A DNA stretch of 64,000 nucleotides, from assembly GCF_018688335.1 (NCBI RefSeq), contig NZ_CP061316.1, forward strand, positions 62,001 through 126,000. Reading direction: 5' to 3'. Positions 9,505-19,335 of this stretch are shown piece by piece. Every line of letters starts with the position of its first letter. Position 1 is the first letter of the stretch. The notes beneath the pieces were generated by a model, which worked only from the letters and a program-made list of their open reading frames with translations, did not search any database and was not told where the DNA came from. A program made the position numbers and the translations under genes. This stretch comes from Polynucleobacter sp. AP-Jannik-300A-C4. Its GTDB lineage: Bacteria; Pseudomonadota; Gammaproteobacteria; Burkholderiales; Burkholderiaceae.

Positions 9505-11172
9505 ATGAGATTGATTAGTAAATTCATCCCGACAATAGCTGCATTCCTCTTAGTTGTTGGTAATACTTTTGCGGCCCCAGAATTTCTTCCTCCTGAGAAG
9601 GCCTTTCAGGCTGAAGCAGTATGGGCGGTCAACACAAATGACATTGAGTTGGAAATTTTTCCAACCAAGGGTTATTACATCTATCAAGAATCCCTACATT
9701 TTAAGATGGGCTCCGAGCCCAATAAATTAGGGCTTGTAAAGGCAATGCTGCCTGCTGGCATTGAAAAGTTTGATGAAACTTTTCAAAAGAAGATGCAGGT
9801 TTACAAGCAGGCATTTCTTCTGACATTGGACAAAAAAGCCGAAGTAGGAAAGCCTCTATATCTAGAGTTGGAATTGCAAGGATGTGCTGAAGCGGGTATT
9901 TGCTATCCGCCCATGACGCTCAAATTTTTGCTTGCAGGCCCCGGTGTAAAGGCTAGACCGATACCAGAGGTATTGGAGGGGGTAAGTAATTCGCCTAAAA
10001 AAGAATTTGGCTTGATGGATGTATGGCGTGAGCGAGATGATGTCAATGCCATTACGCGTTTTTTAGATAGCACCCCAACTGGCTATTTATTTTTAGCTTT
10101 CTTCATCCTGGGGTTGGCATTAGCTTTCACTCCCTGTGTGCTTCCAATGCTACCCATTCTGTCTAGTGTGGTGTTTGGAACTCAGGGCAAAAAATCGATT
10201 AGCAAAAGCCGGGCTAGTCTCTTGGCCGTGGCTTATGTACTTGGTATGGCCTGTGTCTACGCTTTAGCGGGAGTCTTGATGGCCGCTCTAGGCGGTAGCG
10301 TCCAAAGAGCCCTGCAGAGCCCTGTAGCGCTAATTGGGTTTGCATTGCTACTACTCGCACTGTCGGGGAGCTTATTTGGCCTGTATGAGCTCAGAATGCC
10401 CCAATCTTGGCAGGAAAAAGTCGACCAATTAGCAGGGCGCCATAAAGGTGGGAGCTTTGTTGGTGCCTTCGCTTTGGGTGGAATTTCGACGTTAGTTGCT
10501 AGCCCTTGTATTACTGCACCTTTGGCCGGAGTACTTGCTTTCATTGCCCAAACAGGATCAATGAGTTTGGGGGCCGGTTTACTGTTTGTGATGGCTTTGG
10601 GTATGGGCTTGCCACTTCTCTTTATTGCTATTGAGGCGCGCATCCTCATTCCATCAACTGGTATTTGGATGGTTTGGTTGCAAAGAACGCTCGGTGTTTT
10701 ATTGGTGGCAACTGCAGCCTGGATTGTCTCTCCTTTATTACAAAGCAGTAATGAAGCGGGTGGCAAGATGATGGCTAATGGCCAACGTCAACATCAGATT
10801 GGAAATGCGAGTTTTGCTGTAATTCAATCTAGTGCCCAGTTAGATCAATTCTTGGCCCAAGCAAAAGAGCAGAAGAAATTAGTGCTCCTAGATTTTTATG
10901 CAGACTGGTGCATCTCCTGCAAAGAGATGGAGGTCAATACCTTTGCTAATTCTGAAGTGAATCAAGAGTTACAGAAATTTGTTTTAGTTCAAGCTGATGT
11001 AACAAAGAACAGTCCTGAGAATCAGGAATTACTGAAGCGTTTTGGATTATTCGGGCCACCTGGAATTTTGATCTTTGATCTCAATTCAGAAGAGTTAAAA
11101 GATCAGCGTGTAATTGGCTATATGCCGCCACAACGTTTTGTTGAGCGCTTGAAAAAAGTGCTGGCCAATTAA
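9505..11172 (+). CDS. dsbD: Thiol:disulfide interchange protein DsbD
   Basis: 555 residues from ATG 9505 (MRLISKFIPTIAAFLLVVG, a signal peptide). A GTG at 9496, overlapping the cutA stop, is an alternative start. Domains in order: periplasmic alpha domain with Cys127 and Cys133 (GCAEAGICYPP); an eight-helix membrane domain with Cys211 (AFTPCVLPMLP) and Cys335 (ASPCITAP); a periplasmic thioredoxin domain with Cys469 and Cys472 (DWCISCKEM). All six redox cysteines are present. DsbD passes electrons from cytosolic thioredoxin to periplasmic DsbC/G and cytochrome c maturation proteins. The cytochrome c4 gene lies nearby. Confidence 0.97.
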   Translation: MRLISKFIPTIAAFLLVVGNTFAAPEFLPPEKAFQAEAVWAVNTNDIELEIFPTKGYYIYQESLHFKMGSEPNKLGLVKAMLPAGIEKFDETFQKKMQVYKQAFLLTLDKKAEVGKPLYLELELQGCAEAGICYPPMTLKFLLAGPGVKARPIPEVLEGVSNSPKKEFGLMDVWRERDDVNAITRFLDSTPTGYLFLAFFILGLALAFTPCVLPMLPILSSVVFGTQGKKSISKSRASLLAVAYVLGMACVYALAGVLMAALGGSVQRALQSPVALIGFALLLLALSGSLFGLYELRMPQSWQEKVDQLAGRHKGGSFVGAFALGGISTLVASPCITAPLAGVLAFIAQTGSMSLGAGLLFVMALGMGLPLLFIAIEARILIPSTGIWMVWLQRTLGVLLVATAAWIVSPLLQSSNEAGGKMMANGQRQHQIGNASFAVIQSSAQLDQFLAQAKEQKKLVLLDFYADWCISCKEMEVNTFANSEVNQELQKFVLVQADVTKNSPENQELLKRFGLFGPPGILIFDLNSEELKDQRVIGYMPPQRFVERLKKVLAN

Positions 11173-11182
11173 ATGAATTGAA

Positions 11183-11207
11183 ACTGAATAAGTAAAACTT
11201 ATTCAGT
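11183..11207. terminator. Bidirectional hairpin between convergent dsbD and hemB
   Basis: ACTGAATAAGT (11183-11193) and ACTTATTCAGT (11197-11207) are a perfect 11-bp inverted repeat with a 3-nt loop, placed midway in the 49-bp gap between the two convergent stop codons. T-tracts are poor on both sides, so the stem itself may do most of the work. A shared terminator is the likely role. Confidence 0.65.
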
Positions 11208-11221
11208 CTTCATCATCAAAT

Positions 11222-12890
<1,669 letters not shown>

Positions 12891-13004
12891 GTCCAGAAGC
12901 TATTGTAAAATCACGCAAAATCATGAAATATCTCATGGTGTTGGGTAAAAGGTTGTAAAAGTAGGGCCCAAACACTTTTAGGAATTTTTGCCAAGGTAAA
13001 CATA

Positions 13005-13739
13005 ATGCGTCAAACCTCTCAAATCTCCAAATTAACTAGCGTCAGCGCTAGCCTAGCCGCTGGCTTAGTTCTGGCAATGACCAGCTTCTCCGGCGTAGTT
13101 AATGCTGCAGATGCTGCCACTGCGGCTGCCCCAATGGCGGAAGCTGCTGCTAAGCCGGTAGTTCCTGGTAAGCCAAAAGTCGATCCAGCAGCTGGCGAAG
13201 CGCTTTACTCTAACGGTGATGCTAGCCGTGGCGTGACAGCCTGCTTGACTTGCCATGGCCCTAAAGGCCAGAGTGCAACAGCAACTTGGCCTAAGTTGTC
13301 TGCTCAGCATGCCGCTTACACTACCAAGCAGTTAAAGAACTTTAAGGATGGCACACGCGCCAATCCAGTCATGATGGGAATGGTTGCCACCTTGACTGAG
13401 CAAGATATGAACAATATTTCTGCTTATTTGGCTAAACAGCCAGTATCCCAGGGTGTTGCGCAAAATAAAGACACGATTGAATTGGGTCAAAGTATCTATC
13501 GTGGTGGCATCGCCGCTAAGGGCGTTCCAGCATGTGCAGCCTGCCATAGCCCAACTGGCGCCGGTATTCCAGCGCAGTATCCACGTATGGGTGGCCAATG
13601 GGCTGAGTACAACGCAGCTCAGTTGCTAGCATTCCGCGAAGGTACTCGTAAGAATAGTACGCAGATGACTACGATTGCTACTAAGCTTTCTGATCAAGAA
13701 ATGAAGGCTGTTGCTGATTACATGGCAGGCTTGCATTAA
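13005..13739 (+). CDS. Dihaem cytochrome c4
   Basis: 244 residues with an N-terminal signal peptide (cleavage after about residue 35, GVVNAADA). There are two class-I cytochrome c domains: haem 1 C80-LT-C83-H84 and haem 2 C177-AA-C180-H181, each followed by a Met-containing segment (ANPVMMGM, KNSTQMTT) for the sixth ligand. Cytochrome c4 carries electrons from bc1 to terminal oxidases in the periplasm or at the membrane. An Ala/Pro-rich linker precedes the first domain. Relatives often place the resBC maturation genes next, but lysA follows directly here. Confidence 0.93.
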   Translation: MRQTSQISKLTSVSASLAAGLVLAMTSFSGVVNAADAATAAAPMAEAAAKPVVPGKPKVDPAAGEALYSNGDASRGVTACLTCHGPKGQSATATWPKLSAQHAAYTTKQLKNFKDGTRANPVMMGMVATLTEQDMNNISAYLAKQPVSQGVAQNKDTIELGQSIYRGGIAAKGVPACAACHSPTGAGIPAQYPRMGGQWAEYNAAQLLAFREGTRKNSTQMTTIATKLSDQEMKAVADYMAGLH

Positions 13740-13760
13740 TTGAGCATTCAGTAAAAACAA

Positions 13761-13788
13761 AAACCCCGCGATTGCAGCGGGGTTTTTT
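13761..13788. terminator. Intrinsic terminator after cytochrome c4, probably shared with lysA
   Basis: AAACCCCGC (13761-13769) and GCGGGGTTTTTT (13777-13788) form a GC-rich stem with a 7-nt loop and a T-tract. On the opposite strand the stem is followed by TTTTTGTTTTT, so it could also end the convergent lysA transcript. Confidence 0.92.
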
Positions 13789-13831
13789 ATTGCCTAGAAA
13801 TTTACCAGGCCCAATAAATTATTAATTAAAT

Positions 13832-15130
13832 TTAGTTTGGCAAGATAGTTTCGCTAGCAAAAAGATCAGCAACATTTTCGCGCGCACGAATAAGGTATGC
13901 ATTTTTTCCATCAACCATAATTTCTGCAGGCTTAGGTCTGGTGTTGTAATTTGATGCCATAACAAAGCCATACGCGCCTGCTGAAAGAATAGCCAATAGA
14001 TCACCTTCTTCAACAGCAAGCTCACGATCTCTTCCAAGCCAGTCACCAGATTCGCATACGGGTCCAACGATGTCATAAGTAGAGCTTGCAACCTGTTTAG
14101 TTTGCACTGGAACAATGCCGTGATACGCCTCGTAGAGAGCGGGGCGCATTAACTCTGTCATTGCTGCATCCACAATGCAAAAGTTTTTCTCAGCACCGGG
14201 CTTGAGGTACTCCACTTGAGTCAAGAGTACGCCGGCATTGCCTACCAAGGACCTGCCAGGCTCCAAGACTACATCGAGATGAGCAAAGCCACGCTCTGCA
14301 ACGCGATTGAGTAAGGTGTTGGTGAACTCAGTAATGTCGGGTGGGTTGTCGTCGCCGTAAGAGATGCCAAGACCGCCGCCTAAATCAAGATGATGAATCT
14401 CAATACCTTCTTTTTTCAATTGGGTTACTAACTCAAGAACCTTATCAAGCGCATCAAGGTAGGGCGCGGTTGTAGTGATTTGGGAGCCAATATGGCAGTC
14501 AATACCGACCACATCAATTTGTGAAAGCAAAGCAGCTTCACGATAAGTTTTTAGAACCTCGTGATAGGCGATACCAAATTTATTTCCTTTTAATCCAGTA
14601 GAAATATAAGGATGAGTTTGAGCATCTACATCGGGATTTACGCGTAAAGAAATTGGGGCGCGGCAATTCAACTTAGTGGCAACACGATTAATTTGGTGGA
14701 GCTCTGCAATCGATTCCACATTGATGCATTTAACACCAGCCTCTAATGCCTGTGCAATTTCGGAGGCAGATTTGCCAACACCTGCAAATACCAAACTCTT
14801 TGGATCTGCGCCTACTGCAAGGGCACGAGCTAACTCACCGCCACTCACTAGGTCAAATCCAGAGCCTAATTTTTTAAAGCAATCAATCACTGCAAGATTG
14901 CTATTAGCCTTCATTGCATAGTGGACACGAGCACGTCTTTTGCCAGAGGAATCTAGGCACGCTTTGTCATAAGCTTGATACGCTTGGGTTAAAGCCTTCC
15001 TGCTATAGATATACAGGGGTGTGCCGAACTCTTTTGCCAAATCTGACAAAGGAATTTCTTCTGCATACCAAGTGCCATTGCGTTCTGTAAATCCAGCTAA
15101 GTCGGGGAGTGGAATCGCTTTACTTGTCAT
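13832..15130 (-). CDS. lysA: Diaminopimelate decarboxylase
   Basis: 432 residues, a fold-type III PLP enzyme that converts meso-diaminopimelate to L-lysine. The PLP lysine is in VHYAMKANSNLAV near residue 72. Other motifs are HIGSQI, EPGRSLVGNAG (phosphate-binding region) and CESGDWLGRDREL (active-site Cys from the partner subunit). The downstream lptM stop overlaps this gene's start codon (ATGA), so lptM and lysA are translationally coupled. Confidence 0.97.
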   Translation of the reverse strand: MTSKAIPLPDLAGFTERNGTWYAEEIPLSDLAKEFGTPLYIYSRKALTQAYQAYDKACLDSSGKRRARVHYAMKANSNLAVIDCFKKLGSGFDLVSGGELARALAVGADPKSLVFAGVGKSASEIAQALEAGVKCINVESIAELHQINRVATKLNCRAPISLRVNPDVDAQTHPYISTGLKGNKFGIAYHEVLKTYREAALLSQIDVVGIDCHIGSQITTTAPYLDALDKVLELVTQLKKEGIEIHHLDLGGGLGISYGDDNPPDITEFTNTLLNRVAERGFAHLDVVLEPGRSLVGNAGVLLTQVEYLKPGAEKNFCIVDAAMTELMRPALYEAYHGIVPVQTKQVASSTYDIVGPVCESGDWLGRDRELAVEEGDLLAILSAGAYGFVMASNYNTRPKPAEIMVDGKNAYLIRARENVADLFASETILPN

Positions 15131-15318
15131 TGCTTGGCCGATGATGGGTTAGTAGCAGCAGGGCTTTGAGGTGGATAGAGCTTGCCTTTGGGCTCTGGTT
15201 CAGAGGGTGGGCTAGGTGCTGGTGGTACATTTGGCAAATATAAAGGCCCTCTAACCCCACATCCAACAAGGGATATTAGAAGGCTAATGCCGAGAGTTCT
15301 TTTAAGAATCGCTATCAT
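15127..15318 (-). CDS. lptM: LptM-type small outer-membrane lipoprotein
   Basis: 63 residues with a lipoprotein signal peptide (ILKRTLGISLLISLVGCGVR; lipobox cysteine at residue 20), followed by GPLYLP and a Pro/Ser-rich tail. The short length, the CGxxGPLYLP motif and the place next to lysA and cyaY are those of the LptM/YifL family (formerly LppL). In E. coli LptM helps LptD, the LPS translocon, mature. That function is assigned by family and context. Confidence 0.85.
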   Translation of the reverse strand: MIAILKRTLGISLLISLVGCGVRGPLYLPNVPPAPSPPSEPEPKGKLYPPQSPAATNPSSAKQ

Positions 15319-15365
15319 GAATGTCTCTAAAACGAATGATTGAATATAGCATGCAGGACTCTAAT

Positions 15366-15749
15366 ATGAAGCCGGGTAATTTGACTGTAGAAACCATTGA
15401 CGATAAGCAGTTCCATCAATTGGGCAGTAATTTGTTGCAGTCAATTGAAGCGGCATTAGAGGCCGCAGATGATGAATTGGACCTCGATCTCGATGTTGAG
15501 CGCCAAGGTGGAAATGTCATCAATATTCGATTTAGGGATCGCAGTGTGATTGTGGTTAATACCCAACCCCCTTTACATGAAATTTGGGTAGCGGCTAAAT
15601 CTGGCGGTTATCACTATCGCTGGGCTGGTTCTGTAGCTTCACCGCGGTGGTTGGATACCAAAACTGGGCGCGAGCTATTGAGTGACTTATCAGAGTTTGC
15701 TAGCGCTCAAGCTGGTCAGGCGATCACTATTGGACTTCTCCGGAAATAA
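15366..15749 (+). CDS. cyaY: Frataxin-like iron-sulfur assembly protein CyaY
   Basis: 127 residues from ATG 15366, chosen because AGGACT lies 7 bp before it. Upstream in-frame ATGs (15321 onwards) would add up to 15 non-conserved residues. The frataxin core is visible: an acidic helix (ALEAADDELDLDLDVE), then VINIRFRDRSVIVVNTQPPL, HEIWVAAKSGGYHYRW and WLDTKTGREL. CyaY binds iron and modulates IscS activity. It is divergent from lptM-lysA, the usual arrangement in betaproteobacteria. Confidence 0.93.
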   Translation: MKPGNLTVETIDDKQFHQLGSNLLQSIEAALEAADDELDLDLDVERQGGNVINIRFRDRSVIVVNTQPPLHEIWVAAKSGGYHYRWAGSVASPRWLDTKTGRELLSDLSEFASAQAGQAITIGLLRK

Positions 15750-15768
15750 GCGGCGATAGCCCGGAAAA

Positions 15769-16851
15769 TTAAACCGCCCCAGTTGCTGTGAGTGTCTCGA
15801 TAACTTGAGCATCGGGAACGCTCTTAATTTGAGCTTTGCCAATCTTTTCTAAGACAACGTATCGAATCTGACCGCCCTCAGTCTTTTTATCTACTTGCAT
15901 TAATTCCATATAACGTTGCGCACCAAACTTAGGGGGCGCTATCGGTAGATTCATAGATTGAATGATGCGAGTAAGGCGATTGACCTCATCTTGAGTGATG
16001 AAGTTCAGGCGTCGTGAGAGGTCTGCTCCCATGACCATGCCACAGCCAACGGCTTCACCATGCAACCACTCGCCATAACCCATGCCGGCCTCAATCGCAT
16101 GACCAAAGGTGTGTCCAAAATTGAGAGTAGCTCGAATACCATCTTCTCTCTCATCTGCTGAAACAACCGCGGATTTAATTTCACAAGAACGTAACACCGC
16201 ATGCGCCATTGCCGCGGTATCGCATGCCAATAAAGATTTTGCATTTGCTTCAATCCAGCTTAAGAACTCCGCATCCGCAATAGCGCCATGCTTGACTACT
16301 TCAGCTAGGCCCGCAGATAGCTCACGGGCAGGTAATGTCTTCAATGTATTGAGGTCGGCAATGACTGCTGCAGGCTGGTGAAACGCCCCAATCATATTTT
16401 TCCCAAGTGGATGGTTAATGCCTGTCTTGCCGCCGACAGAGGAGTCCACCTGAGCTAGTAAGGTTGTTGGCACTTGAACGAAGCGGATGCCTCGCATAAA
16501 GCTAGCAGCAGCAAATCCAGTCATATCACCAATGACACCGCCACCTAAAGCAACCAACATGGTTTGACGATCAGCGCCAAACTTCAGAAGGTCATCAAAA
16601 ATTAACTGAAGATTTTTCCAGTCCTTATAAGACTCTCCATCAGGCAAGACAATGGTCCTGACTGGCTTGCCGAGTTTCTCTAAGGTCTTGGTTAGACGTT
16701 CTGCATATAAAGGGGCTACCGTAGTATTGGTAACGATATAAATCGATGTCGCCTTTTCGCAGGCGCTAAATAATTCTGGCTGATCTATTAAATTTGTACC
16801 AATATGAATGGGGTAGCTACGATTGCCTAGATCAACTTCTAATGTTTTCAT
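15769..16851 (-). CDS. aroB: 3-dehydroquinate synthase
   Basis: 360 residues. The NAD-binding motif [14 protein letters not shown], the substrate segment [21 protein letters not shown] (start near residue 130) and the metal ligands in [10 protein letters not shown] and [10 protein letters not shown] are all present. It converts DAHP to 3-dehydroquinate, step two of the shikimate pathway. It lies 8 bp after aroK, with which it forms an operon, as in most proteobacteria. Confidence 0.98.
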   Translation of the reverse strand: MKTLEVDLGNRSYPIHIGTNLIDQPELFSACEKATSIYIVTNTTVAPLYAERLTKTLEKLGKPVRTIVLPDGESYKDWKNLQLIFDDLLKFGADRQTMLVALGGGVIGDMTGFAAASFMRGIRFVQVPTTLLAQVDSSVGGKTGINHPLGKNMIGAFHQPAAVIADLNTLKTLPARELSAGLAEVVKHGAIADAEFLSWIEANAKSLLACDTAAMAHAVLRSCEIKSAVVSADEREDGIRATLNFGHTFGHAIEAGMGYGEWLHGEAVGCGMVMGADLSRRLNFITQDEVNRLTRIIQSMNLPIAPPKFGAQRYMELMQVDKKTEGGQIRYVVLEKIGKAQIKSVPDAQVIETLTATGAV

Positions 16852-16859
16852 GGGTAAAT

Positions 16860-17384
16860 TTATGCGGAGAGTTCGAGTTGCATGATAAGAGTGTTGACTA
16901 GTTGATTGACGCTGGGCTTTCCAGTTTCAATGACATAGTCAGCGATTTCGCGATACAGGGGATCACGAATAGCGTATAGGTTTTCTAAAATCTTTTTTGC
17001 ATCACCATTTTTAAGAAGTGGCCTACCTTCGCCACCTTTAGTCCGATGCCATAGCTCCATCGGATTGGCGTGCAGATAAATTACTGTTCCTCTTTCGCTG
17101 AGGAATTGACGATTCTCTGGCAGGAGGACGGCGCCGCCACCGGTTGCCAAAATGACATCATGTTCAGCTGTAATGTCTTTAATGGCCTGAGCCTCGCGTT
17201 TGCGAAATCCATCTTCACCTTCCATTTCAAAAATGACCGGAATTTTGACTCCACAACGATCTTCAATCACATGGTCAGCATCTAAAAAGCGGCGACCTAA
17301 TTTCTTGGCCAGCAATTTACCAACAGTCGACTTCCCGGCGCCCATAAGGCCAATTAGGAAGATATTGTTTGATGAAGAGTTCAC
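16860..17384 (-). CDS. aroK: Shikimate kinase
   Basis: 174 residues. Walker [13 protein letters not shown] at about residues 12-23, the shikimate-binding [11 protein letters not shown] and the GGGAVL motif near residue 81 identify an NMP-kinase-fold shikimate kinase that makes shikimate 3-phosphate. It follows the secretin gene with a 12-bp gap and precedes aroB, the classic pilQ-aroK-aroB order. Confidence 0.97.
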   Translation of the reverse strand: MNSSSNNIFLIGLMGAGKSTVGKLLAKKLGRRFLDADHVIEDRCGVKIPVIFEMEGEDGFRKREAQAIKDITAEHDVILATGGGAVLLPENRQFLSERGTVIYLHANPMELWHRTKGGEGRPLLKNGDAKKILENLYAIRDPLYREIADYVIETGKPSVNQLVNTLIMQLELSA

Positions 17385-17396
17385 CCCTCGATTTTA

Positions 17397-18518
17397 TTAG
17401 TGTTTGTCGAGCACAGTGGGGGTTAAGAAGACTAATAGTTCGGTTTTATCTGCTAATTTAGATTTATGGCGAAATAAATGCCCAATCAAAGGAATATCTC
17501 CGAGAAGTGGAACCTTGACCTCGTCATCGCGTTCGGTGGTTTGAAAAATGCCCCCAATGATGGCCGTGCCCCCATTTTCAACGGTGACTTCAGAACTGAG
17601 GTTTTTAGTGTCAATGGCATAACCCTGCTCGGTTTTCATGCCAATAGTGTCCTTATTAATACCGACCAGCATGGAGATCTTTCCGTCTGGATGAATTTTC
17701 GGCAAGACCTCTAGGCGTAAGTTCGCCTTACGAAACTGCAATTTGCCCCCACTTTGAGAGCTCACTTGATAGGGAAGCTCGGTTCCTTGCTCAATTGTGG
17801 CTTTAACTTGGTCGCCAGTCATGATCCGGGGGTTAGACAAAATCTTGCCTTGACCATCGGATTCCAGGGCTGAGAGCTCCATTTGCAGCAGGCGGGCTGC
17901 ATTCTTGGAAACCAAAGTTGCAGCCAAGGTGGCCGGGTTAAAGCCAGCTAAACCAGTCCCTCCTAGATCGAGATTGGCGTTGGCATTTTGGTCTGGGTGA
18001 CCACCAATACCATTCGCTTGATACCCCAACTTCACTCCAAGTTCGCGGGCAAAGCGCTGATCAGCCTCAACAATGCGAGCTTCTATGAGAATTTGCCGAG
18101 GGCTGTTAATGTGATCGCCTCCAAAAGGTAGGGCGGCGTCTTCCCGTCGATACTTTTGGAAACTTTGAATTTCTGCATGAGGGCCAATCCAGTAAATATC
18201 TCCATTTCGAACGAGTCTCAAGCCTCGACTTGCAAGAATGGAATGGAGAGCGGTTTGCCAAGGGGTGTCCTTAAGATCAACTGAAATCTTGCCCTGAATG
18301 GATTCGCTGAGGAGAAAGTTGGTATCCCCCATTTTGGCTAAAACCTGCAATAGCTCGGTCAATTCAATTTGGCTAAATTGCAGGCTAATGCGACTATCTT
18401 TGCGGTACACCGATGAGTTTGCTTCGGGGTGGCTTCCGAGGGCTGGATTCAAATAAAAAGCCATCAATAAGAGTAGAAAGTTGGCGAGGGTTTTTAATGG
18501 GATTTTCAATAGGGTCAC
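17397..18518 (-). CDS. Short PilQ/HofQ-type secretin
   Basis: 373 residues. There is a signal peptide at about residues 1-28 (LANFLLLLMAFYLNPALG). A secretin/TonB-type N0 domain follows at about 44-112 (LQFSQIELTELLQVLAKMGD ... DIYWIGP). The secretin barrel domain covers about 141-371, with the signature VPLLGDIPLIGHLFRHKSK and the end ELLVFLTPTVL. PilQ is normally about 700 residues with AMIN domains; those and an N1 domain are not seen, so it is closer in size to E. coli HofQ. Secretins form the outer-membrane pore for type IV pili or DNA uptake. Its start overlaps the upstream 226-aa gene (ATGA). Calling it pilQ or hofQ is a matter of choice. Confidence 0.88.
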   Translation of the reverse strand: MTLLKIPLKTLANFLLLLMAFYLNPALGSHPEANSSVYRKDSRISLQFSQIELTELLQVLAKMGDTNFLLSESIQGKISVDLKDTPWQTALHSILASRGLRLVRNGDIYWIGPHAEIQSFQKYRREDAALPFGGDHINSPRQILIEARIVEADQRFARELGVKLGYQANGIGGHPDQNANANLDLGGTGLAGFNPATLAATLVSKNAARLLQMELSALESDGQGKILSNPRIMTGDQVKATIEQGTELPYQVSSQSGGKLQFRKANLRLEVLPKIHPDGKISMLVGINKDTIGMKTEQGYAIDTKNLSSEVTVENGGTAIIGGIFQTTERDDEVKVPLLGDIPLIGHLFRHKSKLADKTELLVFLTPTVLDKH

Positions 18519-19195
18519 TCTGATTGGGTCGACTTAAAAGTGATGGATTTCCCTTTCGGGTGAGTCAAAACAGCTAGCTCTTTTTCGGCTTGGGTTAGGC
18601 GCCATTCCCCCAGAGTTGCCTCCCCCTTGATCACCATTTTTGTGGAATTGCCGGTATGGAAAAAGGCTTGTTCTGCTGTCCCCATACGGGTGATGCCTAA
18701 ATATCGCCAGCGACGAAGATCGGCCTCATACGGAATCACTGCAGGTTTACTTTGAGAGCTCTGGGTTGGCTGTTGTATATCAATTGAGTGAATGCTTACT
18801 TCTATTTCTTCTATTGCCTGGTATAGATCTTCTTTCTCAGATGCCCATTCGGTTTGTGAGAATTCAAATTCTTCTTTGAGTGCCAATAGTTGGTTTTCTA
18901 GGGTTCTTATCTCAAGTTCGTTCCCAGATTGATTGCCATCAAAATAAAAAAAGAGGCATCCCCCGCAGAGCAATAGGAGGCTGCCAACGATCCAAGGTGA
19001 ACCGAAAGTCAGGCCCTTTAGTTCAAAGGATTTAGCAGAAAAAGCAGGCTTGGGAGTTTTGTTTTGGGGTGTTGTATCGACTCTGGGATGGGAGGATGAT
19101 TTGCGAATGCCATGGGGGTCTGGAATGGCAGGGTCGTCTCCGAGCTCACTCAGAATATCGTCAAAAGATTGGGGGGAAATATGGCGTGGAGGCAT
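18515..19195 (-). CDS. Uncharacterised one-TM coiled-coil protein paired with the secretin
   Basis: 226 residues. The first ~65 residues are hydrophilic and Pro/Ser/Lys-rich, probably cytosolic. One membrane helix lies at about 67-85 (WIVGSLLLLCGGCLFFYF), then a predicted coiled coil at 92-136, a Gln/Ser linker, and a small C-terminal domain at about 159-222 (WRYLGITRMGTAEQAFFHTG ... GEWRLTQAEKELAVLTHP). That layout resembles PilN/PilO for the coiled coil and PilP/GspC for the C-terminal domain, but no family is recognised with confidence. It occupies the place of pilMNOP between mrcA and the secretin gene, overlaps the latter by 4 bp, and is probably its inner-membrane partner. Confidence 0.75.
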   Translation of the reverse strand: MPPRHISPQSFDDILSELGDDPAIPDPHGIRKSSSHPRVDTTPQNKTPKPAFSAKSFELKGLTFGSPWIVGSLLLLCGGCLFFYFDGNQSGNELEIRTLENQLLALKEEFEFSQTEWASEKEDLYQAIEEIEVSIHSIDIQQPTQSSQSKPAVIPYEADLRRWRYLGITRMGTAEQAFFHTGNSTKMVIKGEATLGEWRLTQAEKELAVLTHPKGKSITFKSTQSE

Positions 19196-19296
19196 GCCAT
19201 ATTGTTTGCCCTGAGAATAGTAAAAACGATCTGTATAAGCAGAATTAGCTGTCAGAAAAATCTGCTAAAAAATATTTAAAACAAGGGTTTTGGAGC

Positions 19297-19327
19297 TTTC
19301 AGGGAAAATGCGTAAGCACCCTATAAT
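19297..19327 (+). promoter_or_regulatory. Candidate promoter of mrcA giving a near-leaderless mRNA
   Basis: A perfect TATAAT lies at 19322-19327, only 8 bp before the mrcA ATG at 19336. A weak TTTCAG at 19297-19302 (19-bp spacing) may serve as the -35. A start site 7-9 bp beyond the -10 box would leave almost no leader, and no Shine-Dalgarno precedes the ATG. Prediction by eye. Confidence 0.45.
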
Positions 19328-19335
19328 TTGACTCT

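Noticed and set aside
10257..10766. 169-residue open frame antisense to dsbD
   Set aside because: It lies wholly within the membrane-domain coding region of dsbD and has no family resemblance or ribosome-binding site; a shadow of the real gene's codon bias.
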